NCBI GenBank assembly: GCA_002698425.1
Contig: NZXU01000081.1
Coordinates: 32,807 to 96,806 of the forward strand
DNA length: 64,000 nucleotides
Source of the DNA: Ahrensia sp.
GTDB taxonomy: Bacteria > Pseudomonadota > Alphaproteobacteria > Rhizobiales > Rhizobiaceae
Direction of reading: 5' to 3'
Part shown: one piece after another, positions 8,775 to 17,165 of the stretch
Layout of the letters: each line of letters begins with the position of its first letter
Numbering within the stretch: the stretch's first letter is position 1
Program-made: the position numbers and the translations under genes
The notes under the pieces: model-generated
Database searches by the model: none
The model's input: the letters and a program-made list of their open reading frames with translations, nothing else
What the model was told of the DNA's origin: nothing

Positions 8775-9505
8775 GCAGCGCTCCACTCCTTTCGGTCGAG
8801 AAAGCGCGCAAGGCCTTTGGCGGTCTTGTCGCCGTCAACGACGTCGATTTCACGGTCAAGCAGAGCGAGTTGATCGGCCTGATCGGGCCGAACGGCTCCG
8901 GCAAGACGACGATGATGAACCTCATTTCCGGCGCGCTGAAGCCCACATCGGGAACCATCCGGCTCGCTGGTGAGGCCATTTCGGGCATGCCGGCGCACAA
9001 AATTTCGCAGCGCGGCGTGGCGCGGACCTTCCAGCTCGTGCGTATCCTGCCGTCACTGTCGGCGATCGAGAACGTGATCGCCGGGGCTGTGTTCGGCCAT
9101 GTTAGGGCCTGGGGCGACGATGCCTATCGCGAGGCGGAAGTGCTGCTCGAAAGGGTCGGGCTCGGCGGGCGCGGCAATGCACCGACCGGCTCGATGACCT
9201 ATATCGACCAGAAGCGGCTGGAACTGGCGCGGGCGCTGGCGTCCAATCCGCGGCTGCTGCTGCTCGACGAATGGCTGGCCGGTCTCAATCCGAGCGAATT
9301 GAAGATCGGTATCGAGCTGATCCGCGACCTGCGCGAGGATGGCCGGACGATCATCATGGTCGAGCATGTGATGGACGCGATCCGCTCGCTTTGCGACCGC
9401 TGCGTGGTGATGTCGAGCGGTGTCAAGATCGCCGACGGTTCGGTGCATGATGTGCTGTCGCAGCCCGAAGTCGTCAGCGCCTATCTGGGGGCGGAAGATG
9501 CTTGA
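8771..9505 (+). CDS. Liv-type ABC transporter ATP-binding protein, LivG family
   Basis: A 244-residue ABC ATPase. Walker A GPNGSGKTT, Walker B LLLLDEWLAGLNP and the switch MVEHVMDAI are all present. The signature motif region reads GSMTYIDQKRLELARALA, where the usual LSGGQ-like sequence is replaced by MTYIDQK; LivG proteins commonly have LSYGQQR here, so the signature is degenerate. It energises import together with LivF. It is translationally coupled at both ends. Confidence 0.9.
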   Translation: MSSAPLLSVEKARKAFGGLVAVNDVDFTVKQSELIGLIGPNGSGKTTMMNLISGALKPTSGTIRLAGEAISGMPAHKISQRGVARTFQLVRILPSLSAIENVIAGAVFGHVRAWGDDAYREAEVLLERVGLGGRGNAPTGSMTYIDQKRLELARALASNPRLLLLDEWLAGLNPSELKIGIELIRDLREDGRTIIMVEHVMDAIRSLCDRCVVMSSGVKIADGSVHDVLSQPEVVSAYLGAEDA

Positions 9506-10952
9506 GGTTCGCAACCTGTCGGTCGCCTATGGCGCGCATAGGGCGCTGGAGAAGGTATCGGTCAACGTCGCCGCGGGCGAAATCTGCGTCATTCTGGGCG
9601 CCAATGGCGCCGGCAAGAGTTCGCTGTTGAAGGCAATCGGCGGCATGGTGCGGTCTGCACCGGGCGCGCAAATCCTGATCAACGGACAGGAGATCACGGA
9701 GGCGAAACCGCACAAGGTCGTCGAAGCGGGCCTCGCCCTGGTGCCCGAGGGGCGCGGTATCTTCGGAGAGCTGACGGTCGCCGAAAACCTGCAACTCGGC
9801 GCTTACGGGCCGCAGGCGCGCGACAGCGAGGCGATGCGGCGCGAAGAAGTTCTGCGGCTGTTTCCGCGCCTTGCCGAACGGCGCAACCAGATCGCGCGGA
9901 CCATGAGCGGCGGCGAGCAGCAGATGGTCGCGATCGGCCGGGCGCTGATGTCCAATCCGGTGATCCTGATGCTGGACGAACCGTCGCTGGGGCTTTCGCC
10001 GCTACTGACGAAGGACCTGTTCAAGTCGCTGAAAGCGGTGCGCGAGACAGGCGTCGGCATCCTGCTGGTCGAGCAGAACGCCAAGCAGAGCCTGGCGATC
10101 GCCGATCGCGGCTACCTGATAGAAAACGGACATATCACGGGCGAGGGGACCGGCGCGGAACTGGCGCAGGATCCCGCCGTGCAGGCCGCTTATCTCGGCG
10201 GCGCTGCAGCGAAAACAACACCATCGGAGGCGATCATGCGCGACGAACATCGGCGTTTCTACGTTCCTGCGGGGGCTGCGGGCGGAGCGGGCAGTGGAGC
10301 GGCGGCCGAAACCGTGGCTCCCCTTCGTGTCGCGGCGAACGACGCTGCGGCTTCGGCGGCACGGCCCGAACACCGCCAGTTCTATGTCCCGGCCGGGGCC
10401 GCCGGGAACGGTTCTCACGCCCCGCAAGGCGTGACGTCGTCTTCCGGCGATGCCGCGGTCCGGGCGGAGCACCGGCAATTCTACGTGCCGGCCGGCGCTA
10501 CCGGCGGCGGTCGGACCGTTCCCGCCGTCAATGGCGGCTCCACGTCGGCTGAAAGCACCGCGCCGGGCGGCGCTCGTTCGGAGCATCGGCAGTTTTACGT
10601 CCCGGCAGGCGCGTCGGGGGCCGGCAACGGGACGGCGCATGCACTGGCGGAAACGCTGGCAAACAAGGGAGATGCAATCGTCATGTCGAACCAGGCGCAT
10701 GAATTGAGCTTGCAGGCCGCGGAAATGGCTGCACGGGCTGCGCGGATCCAGCGTCAGCATGTCGAGGCGATGCGCGTCGACAACCACCTGTCCGCCGCGA
10801 CGAAACTGATCGCCAGTGTCGACGACACGGCCGGCGGCGAGGCGAAAAAGAGCAAGGACAGCAGCAAGAAGATGCTGAAAAAGGCCGAGAAACTCGTCCG
10901 CAAGGCAGAAAAGCTCGCCCGCAAGGCGGCCGCGATGCAGGCGGCGGACTGA
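9498..10952 (+). CDS. LivF-family ABC ATPase fused to a 250-residue repeat-containing C-terminal extension
   Basis: A 484-residue protein. Residues 1-234 are a normal LivF ATPase (Walker A GANGAGKSS, signature MSGGEQQM, Walker B ILMLDEPSLGLSP, ending VQAAYLG). The rest is unlike any LivF I know; the second LivF in this window stops after 229 residues. The extension holds four copies of EHR(R/Q)FYVPAGA at residues 250, 291, 324 and 362, separated by Gly/Ala/Ser-rich linkers, then a helical 90-residue tail rich in Ala and Lys (LKKAEKLVRKAEKLARK). An internal ATG at 10236 has its own strong Shine-Dalgarno, so the extension might also be made alone. The start at 9498 overlaps livG by 8 bases. The ATPase role is firm; the extension's role is unknown. 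Confidence 0.85.
   Translation: MLEVRNLSVAYGAHRALEKVSVNVAAGEICVILGANGAGKSSLLKAIGGMVRSAPGAQILINGQEITEAKPHKVVEAGLALVPEGRGIFGELTVAENLQLGAYGPQARDSEAMRREEVLRLFPRLAERRNQIARTMSGGEQQMVAIGRALMSNPVILMLDEPSLGLSPLLTKDLFKSLKAVRETGVGILLVEQNAKQSLAIADRGYLIENGHITGEGTGAELAQDPAVQAAYLGGAAAKTTPSEAIMRDEHRRFYVPAGAAGGAGSGAAAETVAPLRVAANDAAASAARPEHRQFYVPAGAAGNGSHAPQGVTSSSGDAAVRAEHRQFYVPAGATGGGRTVPAVNGGSTSAESTAPGGARSEHRQFYVPAGASGAGNGTAHALAETLANKGDAIVMSNQAHELSLQAAEMAARAARIQRQHVEAMRVDNHLSAATKLIASVDDTAGGEAKKSKDSSKKMLKKAEKLVRKAEKLARKAAAMQAAD
10226..10238 (+). promoter_or_regulatory. Internal Shine-Dalgarno and in-frame ATG at the ATPase/extension junction
   Basis: GGAGG at 10226-10230, a 5-base spacer CGATC and ATG at 10236 lie in the livF frame, exactly where the ATPase domain ends and the repeats begin. 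Initiation here would give a separate 238-residue protein MRDEHRRFYVPAGA... The site suggests either an internal start or the relic of a formerly separate gene that fused to livF. Confidence 0.5.
10245..10613 (+). repeat. Four spaced copies of an 11-residue motif EHR(R/Q)FYVPAGA in the LivF extension
   Basis: Copies lie at 10245-10277 (EHRRFYVPAGA), 10368-10400, 10467-10499 and 10581-10613 (each EHRQFYVPAGA). Start-to-start spacing is 41, 33 and 38 codons. Synonymous codons differ among the copies (for example TACGTTCCT, TATGTCCCG, TACGTGCCG), so the peptide rather than the DNA is conserved, pointing to selection on the protein motif. The linkers are low-complexity and differ in sequence and length. 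Confidence 0.9.
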
Positions 10953-10980
10953 ACGAACACGACAACAGACGGAGGCGCAT

Positions 10981-12438
10981 ATGGCACGCGTATTGGACGG
11001 CATGTATATCGGCGGTGGCTGGACCACCAAGTCGCAAACCTTCCCGGATTACAATCCGTCCGACGGATCAATCTGGGCCAACATCCCGGACGCTTCGGTT
11101 GAAGACACGCGCCGCGCGATCGAGGCGGCGCATGAAGCATTCGGCGAATGGTCGGAAATGCCTTTCACGAAACGCTCGCACCTGCTGATCAAGGCGGGAG
11201 AGATCTTCGAGAAGCGCCGCGAGGAGATCGCCGAGGCCGTGATGGCCGAGGGCGGCGGCTGGTTCGGCAAGGCGATGTTCGAGACCGGCTACACGGCGGA
11301 ACTTTTCCCGGCCGCGGCCGCGGCCAATTACGGCTCGATCGGCGATGTGCTGCCGTCCGAATACGGCAAGGTCTCGATGGCCGTGCGCCGCCCGATGGGC
11401 GTCGTCTCGGTGATCAGCCCCTGGAACTTCCCGCTGATCCTGACCGGCCGCGGCTTCCTCTTCCCGCTGGTCGCCGGCAACACGATCGTGCTGAAGCCGT
11501 CCGAGGACACGCCCTATATTGGCGGCTTGCTTTGGGCCGAAATCTTCGAGGAAGCGGGCCTTCCCAAGGGTGTTCTCAACGTCGTCACCTGCTCGCGCGA
11601 GAATGTCGGCGCGGTCGGCGACGAACTGATCGAGAACCCGCTGGTCAAGGGCATCTCGTTTACCGGATCGACGGCGGTCGGCCGGCAGATCGCCGCAAAG
11701 GCGGGCGCGCATCTGAAGAAATGTTGCGTCGAGCTCGGCGGCAAGAACTCGATGATCGTCTGCGACGACGCCGATATGGAACGCGCGGTGCAGGCCGCCA
11801 ATTTCGGCGCGTTCATGCACCAGGGCCAGATCTGCATGTCGGTCGAACGCGTCATCGTCCACGAGGATATCTATGACGAGTTCGTCGAGAAGTTCGTCCC
11901 GCGCGTGAAGAAGCTGACGGTCGGCGATTCATCGAAGAAGGAAAACATCCTTGGCCCGGTGATCAACGACCGCGCCGCCGAGCGCATCAAGCGCCATTTC
12001 GACGATGCGAAGGCCAAGGGCGCGACGGTTCTCGCCGGCGGCGATATCGACGGCCGCTTCATTGCTCCGACCGTCTTCGCCAATGTCACGCCGGAGATGC
12101 TCCTCTATCAGGAAGAGTCGTTCGGGCCGGTCTGCTCGATCTTCAAGGTCGGCAGCGACGAGGAGGCTGTGCGCCTCGCCAATGACAGCGAATACGGCCT
12201 GACGGCTGGCGTCATGTCGGAGGACGAGGGCAGGGCGCTGGAAATCGTCAACAAGCTCGACACGGGTAATTGCCACGTCAACTGCTCTCCGGTGAATGAC
12301 GAACCGCATGTTCCCTTCGGCGGCTTCAAGGCCTCCGGCCTTGGCAAGCATGGCGGCAAGTGGTCGATGGAGACCTTCACCGAGACCCGCTGGATCACGC
12401 TTGATCGCGGCGGCCGCCCGTTCCCGCCGGTCTTCTGA
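10981..12438 (+). CDS. NAD(P)-dependent aldehyde dehydrogenase (aromatic/aliphatic, paralogue of 4179-5630)
   Basis: A 485-residue ALDH with Glu251 in VELGGK, Cys285 in GQICMSV and SFTGSTAVG. The catalytic residues fall at exactly the same positions as in the paralogue at 4179, and the two share long similar stretches (NCHVNCSPVNDEPHVPFGG against ICHINSATIHDEPQMPFGG), so they are likely duplicates that diverged. GGAGGCGCAT precedes the ATG. It lies 28 bases after the LivF-fusion gene and ends at a strong terminator, so it is the last gene of the import operon. The exact aldehyde is unknown. Confidence 0.9.
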   Translation: MARVLDGMYIGGGWTTKSQTFPDYNPSDGSIWANIPDASVEDTRRAIEAAHEAFGEWSEMPFTKRSHLLIKAGEIFEKRREEIAEAVMAEGGGWFGKAMFETGYTAELFPAAAAANYGSIGDVLPSEYGKVSMAVRRPMGVVSVISPWNFPLILTGRGFLFPLVAGNTIVLKPSEDTPYIGGLLWAEIFEEAGLPKGVLNVVTCSRENVGAVGDELIENPLVKGISFTGSTAVGRQIAAKAGAHLKKCCVELGGKNSMIVCDDADMERAVQAANFGAFMHQGQICMSVERVIVHEDIYDEFVEKFVPRVKKLTVGDSSKKENILGPVINDRAAERIKRHFDDAKAKGATVLAGGDIDGRFIAPTVFANVTPEMLLYQEESFGPVCSIFKVGSDEEAVRLANDSEYGLTAGVMSEDEGRALEIVNKLDTGNCHVNCSPVNDEPHVPFGGFKASGLGKHGGKWSMETFTETRWITLDRGGRPFPPVF

Positions 12439-12462
12439 GCCAGCGGACAAGACCGAAAAGAC

Positions 12463-12493
12463 AAGGCGCCGGAATCGCTTCCGGCGCCTTTTT
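12463..12493 (+). terminator. Rho-independent terminator, probably bidirectional
   Basis: A perfect 12-bp stem (12463-12474 with 12479-12490), loop TCGC, followed by a T-run, 24 bases after the aldehyde dehydrogenase stop. On the other strand it also lies just past the end of the ThDP-enzyme gene (12511), so it may end both converging transcripts. Confidence 0.88.
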
Positions 12494-12510
12494 CATGAGT
12501 TGCGTACTGA

Positions 12511-14220
12511 TCAGTCGGGTAGGACGCGGACGTCGAGAAGCGCGACGCGGCGGTTCTCGCGGACGACGCGCAGCGCCTGCTCGATCACCTTCGGCAGTTC
12601 GTCGGGATCGGTCACCTTGCGCGCCCAGGCGCGGCTCGCCGCGGCGACATTGGTGAAGTCCGGCGACGGTTTCAGCGCGGTCAGCGGCATCTCGTTGGCG
12701 CGCGAGGCGAAGCCCGACGGGTAAAGCCCGGTGACGGAAGCGCGCACGGCCCCCCATTCCTCATTGTTCAGGATCACGATCAGCACCGGCAGTTCCAGCG
12801 CCTCGGCGATCTGGTGGCATGCCGTGGGATTGGAGAACATGTAGGAGCCGTCGCCCATCGTGGCGACGCAAACCCGGTCAGGTTCGGCCAGTTGCGCGCC
12901 GAGCGCGGTCGGGAAGCTCCAGCCAAGACCGCCGGAATGCGGCTCCTGAAACCAGGACTTGTGGTCCTCCCGCGAAATTGCGCCAAGGATGGTGCCGAGT
13001 TCGGAAAATACGGACGACTTGACGCCTTCCAGGGCCTTGCCTAGGCAATGGCTGACATAGGACTTGGTGATGCCGCGCGTTGTGTCCGTGGCCTTCTCGA
13101 CGATGGCGGCGCGGTTCTGCGCAGAGGCCTTCGCCAGCCTGTCGCGGCGAACGGAGAGCGCATCGGGATCGCGTTTCAGCGGGGCCATGGCTTCGATCAG
13201 CGCGGGCACGGTCAGGGCCGTTTCGCCGGCAATCGTCAGGTCGGAGCGGAAGTTGCGGACCGGGAAGCGGCTGAAGACCGGATCCGGGCCGATATTGATG
13301 ACCTTGGAGCCATCGGCAAGCTTGTGCTTGTCCGGCCACCATGGCGCGAGACAGTTGAGCACGACGACGACATCGGCCTTTTCCATCCACGGGCCCGGGT
13401 CGGAGCCGACATGGCAGGGATGTTCGGTCGAGATGGCGAGATGCGTCGCCCACCACGAGCAGACAGCGATGCCCCATTCCTCCGCCCATTTGGCGAAAGC
13501 TTTGAAGCTCTTTTTGTCGCCCGCGCCCCGCTGTGCGATGACCAGCGGGTTTTTCGCTTCCGCCAGCCAGCGGGCGGCGGTCTCGATGTCGGAGGGGTTG
13601 GGTGCCCCGGTCACAGGCTGGATCGTTGCCGGATCTTCCAGGCCCTCGCGGGGCGTCGCCTCGCACAGGACTTCGCGGGGCAGCGACAGATAGATCGGGC
13701 CCTTTGGCGTGGAATTGGCGATGGCGTGCGCCCGGTCGAGCAGGCCGGCGATCTGCTCGGGGAATTTCAGCTCGTAATCCCATTTGCAGGCTTCGCGGAC
13801 GAGCGCGGTCTGGTCGCGCATTTCCTGGCCCCAGCCGATGGGAACGGTGCGCGCGCCGAAACGGTCGCCTTCCATGACGGGCGTGCGGCCGGACATCAGC
13901 AACATCGGGATCTGCTCGCATGCCGCGTTGATTGCGCCGGTCGCCCCGTTGGAGAGCCCGACATTGGTGTGCAGCATTACCGCCTGCGCCTTGCCGGAAA
14001 TCAGGTAGTATCCATGCGCCATGCCGAGCGCGGCGTGCTCATGCGGGATGACGATCGGCGTCGGCAGCTCGATATTCTTGGCGGCTGCTTCGGCAAGACC
14101 CTCGATGATCGGTGGAAAATCGGTGCCCGAATTGGCGAAGACATAGTCGACGCCGAGAGCCTTCAGGCGCGTGAAGATCGCGCCGCCAGCCGTGATGTCA
14201 CCGGAAACGGTGTGCTTCAT
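12511..14220 (-). CDS. Thiamine diphosphate-dependent decarboxylase/carboligase (acetolactate synthase / benzoylformate decarboxylase superfamily)
   Basis: A 569-residue ThDP enzyme. The N-terminal Pyr domain has the activating glutamate in PHEHAALGMAHG; the central domain follows; the C-terminal PP domain carries the ThDP/Mg motif GDGSYMFSN...NNEEWG. Family members decarboxylate 2-oxoacids or condense them. It is not a standard IlvB, since no regulatory subunit accompanies it. It is the last gene of an operon with a TRAP importer (27-base gap), which suggests that it acts on the acid the TRAP system brings in; benzoylformate-like or oxalyl-like substrates are possible. Confidence 0.82.
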   Translation of the reverse strand: MKHTVSGDITAGGAIFTRLKALGVDYVFANSGTDFPPIIEGLAEAAAKNIELPTPIVIPHEHAALGMAHGYYLISGKAQAVMLHTNVGLSNGATGAINAACEQIPMLLMSGRTPVMEGDRFGARTVPIGWGQEMRDQTALVREACKWDYELKFPEQIAGLLDRAHAIANSTPKGPIYLSLPREVLCEATPREGLEDPATIQPVTGAPNPSDIETAARWLAEAKNPLVIAQRGAGDKKSFKAFAKWAEEWGIAVCSWWATHLAISTEHPCHVGSDPGPWMEKADVVVVLNCLAPWWPDKHKLADGSKVINIGPDPVFSRFPVRNFRSDLTIAGETALTVPALIEAMAPLKRDPDALSVRRDRLAKASAQNRAAIVEKATDTTRGITKSYVSHCLGKALEGVKSSVFSELGTILGAISREDHKSWFQEPHSGGLGWSFPTALGAQLAEPDRVCVATMGDGSYMFSNPTACHQIAEALELPVLIVILNNEEWGAVRASVTGLYPSGFASRANEMPLTALKPSPDFTNVAAASRAWARKVTDPDELPKVIEQALRVVRENRRVALLDVRVLPD

Positions 14221-14247
14221 TGTCTAACCCCGGTCCTGTTTTTCTCG

Positions 14248-15606
14248 TTATCCGCTCAGGAGCCTTGGCAGCCAGAGCGTTATTGCCGGGAAGGCCAGCA
14301 AGACGGCCACCCGGATCAGTTCCGCGATGAAGAATGGCATAACACCCTTAAAAGTTTCACTCATGGGCGTATCTTTTGCGAGCGCCGAGATGACGAAGAC
14401 GTTCATGCCCACTGGCGGCGTTATCAGCCCCAGTTCGACGACAATCAGCGCAAGGATGCCGAACCAGACCTTGAGTTCCTCGGTGCTCATGCCGAAGCCT
14501 GCGCCTTCCGCGCCCTGGTAGATGCCGCCATTGAGTTCCATCAGGACAGGCCAGAAGAAGGGGATCGCCAGCAGGATCATCGACAGGCTGTCCATCAGGC
14601 AGCCGAGCAGGATCAGCGCGAAAAGGAGCAGGATGAGCACGGTCATCGGTTCCATGCCGGAATTGACCATCCATTCGGCGGTCACTTGCGGAACGCCGGC
14701 GCGCGACATGAAGATCTTCAGCATCTCCGCGCCGAGCAGGATCAGATAGATCATGCCTGTCGTCTGGGCCGTCTCGAAGAGGGATTCCTTCATCCCGGCC
14801 AGATCGAGCCGACCGCGGACGACGGCATAGAGCCAGACAAGAAAAACGCCGATGGCCGCTGCGGGCGTCGGATTGTAGAGGCCCGCATAGATGCCGCCGA
14901 TGACAAGCACGAAGATGATCAGAACCGGGATGACGCCCAGCGTGGCGCTGACGAATTCCTCGCGGTTGGAAGAGCCGCCGCGCGGCCCGGCATTCGGCCA
15001 GACGATGACATAGATCGCGATGGTCAGCAGGAAGAGCAGCACGGCGAGGATGCCGGGCAGCAGCGCTGCCATGAACATCGTGACGATGTTCGCTTCCACG
15101 ATGATGGCGTAGATGATCAGCACCACCGAGGGCGGAATGAGGATGCCGAGCACGCCGCCGGCGGCGAGCGTTCCGGTCGCAAGCGAGCCGGAATAATTGT
15201 AGCGCTTCAGCTCGGGCAGGGCGACCTTGCCCATGGTGGACGCGGTGGCAAGCGACGATCCGCAGACCGCGCCGAAAATCGCGCAGGCCGAGATGGCCGC
15301 CATTGCGGTGCCGCCGCGCAGCCAGCCGAGCCAGGCGTTCGCCGCGCGGAACATGTCCTGGCTGAGGCCGGCTCTGGTGGCGAGCGCGCCCATGAAAATG
15401 AACATCGGCACGACCGAGAGGTCGTAGATCGAGAACTGTCCGTAGGCCAGCGTCTTCAGCTGGCTCATGAAGATGGCGCTGCCGTTCAGCAGGGTCACGC
15501 CGACGCCGCCCACGAGGATCATGGCGTAGGCGATCGGCATCCGGATCGCGATCAGCAGGACAAGAACGACGAGGCCGGTCAGGCCGGTCAGGAGAGCATC
15601 GGCCAT
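14248..15606 (-). CDS. dctM: TRAP transporter large permease (DctM)
   Basis: A 452-residue polytopic membrane protein of the TRAP large-subunit family, with family stretches MPIAYAMILVGG, PPSVVLIIYAIIVEANI and ELGLITPPVGMNVFVI. It drives solute uptake using an ion gradient. It sits 3 bases after dctQ and before the ThDP enzyme. Confidence 0.93.
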   Translation of the reverse strand: MADALLTGLTGLVVLVLLIAIRMPIAYAMILVGGVGVTLLNGSAIFMSQLKTLAYGQFSIYDLSVVPMFIFMGALATRAGLSQDMFRAANAWLGWLRGGTAMAAISACAIFGAVCGSSLATASTMGKVALPELKRYNYSGSLATGTLAAGGVLGILIPPSVVLIIYAIIVEANIVTMFMAALLPGILAVLLFLLTIAIYVIVWPNAGPRGGSSNREEFVSATLGVIPVLIIFVLVIGGIYAGLYNPTPAAAIGVFLVWLYAVVRGRLDLAGMKESLFETAQTTGMIYLILLGAEMLKIFMSRAGVPQVTAEWMVNSGMEPMTVLILLLFALILLGCLMDSLSMILLAIPFFWPVLMELNGGIYQGAEGAGFGMSTEELKVWFGILALIVVELGLITPPVGMNVFVISALAKDTPMSETFKGVMPFFIAELIRVAVLLAFPAITLWLPRLLSG

Positions 15607-15609
15607 CGC

Positions 15610-16119
15610 TCAGCGCTTCCTAATTTCTTTGATGTTTTCGAGGAGCGTCATGACCGCCGCAACGGCGAGCAAACCAAGCGAAACGAGGATCGGGATATAG
15701 GCCACCCAGTGCGGAAACTGCAGGATCGCCGTTATGTAATTGTAGGCCTTCTGGTCGAGCATGCCGAGATACATGCGCCACAGCAGCAGAAGGCTGAAGA
15801 ACAGGGCCACCAGGGACGCCAGAACGCCGAAAAACGCCACCAGGCGGTCGGGTGCGCGCGAGGTGAAGATATCTGCGGTCACATTCGCGCCGACCATCTG
15901 GCAATAGGGCAGAAACGCGAAGGCCGCCACGGCGACACCGATTTCGGTCATTTCGAAATCGCCGGGAAACGGCTTCCACACGACGCCGCCGATCACCGAG
16001 ATCACGTTGATGGCGACGACGAGCGACAGGACAAGGCCTCCGAAGAAGGCCCAGGCGATAATCGATTTGCGGGCGAGGCCTTCAAGCCCCGCCCGCTGTG
16101 TTGCCGTTGTGTCGGACAT
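15610..16119 (-). CDS. dctQ: TRAP transporter small permease (DctQ)
   Basis: A 169-residue protein with four predicted membrane segments, the size and layout of DctQ. Its start codon overlaps the dctP stop by one base (TAATG), so translation is coupled. It links the large permease with the binding protein. Sequence identity in this family is low, so the call rests on length, topology and position between dctP and dctM. Confidence 0.9.
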   Translation of the reverse strand: MSDTTATQRAGLEGLARKSIIAWAFFGGLVLSLVVAINVISVIGGVVWKPFPGDFEMTEIGVAVAAFAFLPYCQMVGANVTADIFTSRAPDRLVAFFGVLASLVALFFSLLLLWRMYLGMLDQKAYNYITAILQFPHWVAYIPILVSLGLLAVAAVMTLLENIKEIRKR

Positions 16120-17165
16120 TACATTCCGCTGCTATGCTTTGCGATGCCCGCGCGTGCCTTTTCGACAAGGCCCGCACCGTCGATGCCGCTGGCCGTGACT
16201 TCGTCGATCCAGCGCTGAACGATCGGCTCCAGTTTCGCGTCGAAAGCGGCGGTTTCCTCTTCGGTGAGCGTGATGTGCTCATTGCCGGCATCGGTCGCGA
16301 CCTTGATGCCGAACTCGTCGGAAGCGCGCCAGATCTCGCCGACCTTCGACCACCATTCCGGGCCGGATGCGTCCTTGAAGGCCTTCTTGATGTCGTCCGG
16401 CAGGCCATCCCAGCGGGCCTTGTTCATCGAGACCTGGAAGGTCGTGTTGCCGAAGCGGGTCTTTTCGTAGCCTTCGATCTGGTATTTCGTCTGTTCCTGG
16501 ATCTTCAGCGGCGGGATGATCTCCCACGGAATGAAGGCGCCGTCGACGACACCCTTGGAAAGAGCCTGCGGCAGTTCGGGAACCGGCATCGCCGTCGGAG
16601 CCGCACCGAGCGCCTCGATGATCCATGCGCCGGTCCGGGTCGGAATGCGCATCTTCGTGCCTTCGAGATCCTCCGGCTTGCGGACGAGCTTGTTGGCCAT
16701 GTGGATGCCCTGACCGGCATGGACGTGGAGGAACATCACCTCGACGCCCTTGTACTCTTCCTTCAGGTCGCTCTCGAACATGTCGTACATGGCGAGATTG
16801 GCGGCGGACAGGTCGTTCTTGTAGACGGTCGGGAGTTCGAAGACTTCCGTGCGCGGGAAGAGGCCGGGCGTATAGCCGTTGACGGTCCAGACCAGATCGA
16901 CGACGCCGTCACGGACCTGCTGAACGAGTTCCGGGGGACGTCCGCCCAGCGACATCGCGGGATAGATTTCGATCTTGACGCGTCCGCCGGAGTTTTCCTC
17001 GACCTGCTTGGCCCAGGGCTCGAGCATCTGCGTTTGCGCCGGCGCCTTGGCGCCCAGCAGATGGTGAAGCTTGAAGGTGAATTCCTGGGCCGACGCCATC
17101 GACGTGCCGGCCAGAGCGACCGCGGCGCCGACCAGGGCGGCGCTTGCCAGTTTCAGTGCTTTCAT
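16119..17165 (-). CDS. dctP: TRAP transporter periplasmic binding protein (DctP)
   Basis: A 348-residue DctP-type binding protein with signal peptide MKALKLASAALVGAAVALAG...MASA and mature start QEFTFKLHHLLG. The family region KLVRKPEDLEGTKMRIPTRTG contains the arginine that usually salt-bridges the carboxylate of the ligand, so an organic acid is the likely substrate. GAGGAGGAACTC precedes the ATG. It heads the dctPQM-ThDP enzyme operon. Confidence 0.92.
   Translation of the reverse strand: MKALKLASAALVGAAVALAGTSMASAQEFTFKLHHLLGAKAPAQTQMLEPWAKQVEENSGGRVKIEIYPAMSLGGRPPELVQQVRDGVVDLVWTVNGYTPGLFPRTEVFELPTVYKNDLSAANLAMYDMFESDLKEEYKGVEVMFLHVHAGQGIHMANKLVRKPEDLEGTKMRIPTRTGAWIIEALGAAPTAMPVPELPQALSKGVVDGAFIPWEIIPPLKIQEQTKYQIEGYEKTRFGNTTFQVSMNKARWDGLPDDIKKAFKDASGPEWWSKVGEIWRASDEFGIKVATDAGNEHITLTEEETAAFDAKLEPIVQRWIDEVTASGIDGAGLVEKARAGIAKHSSGM

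Noticed and set aside
13048..16218. A 1056-codon open frame on the plus strand opposite the ThDP enzyme and TRAP genes
   Set aside because: It lies antisense to four well-supported genes, has a highly charged Asp/Arg/His-rich composition typical of the complement of GC-rich coding DNA, and matches no family.
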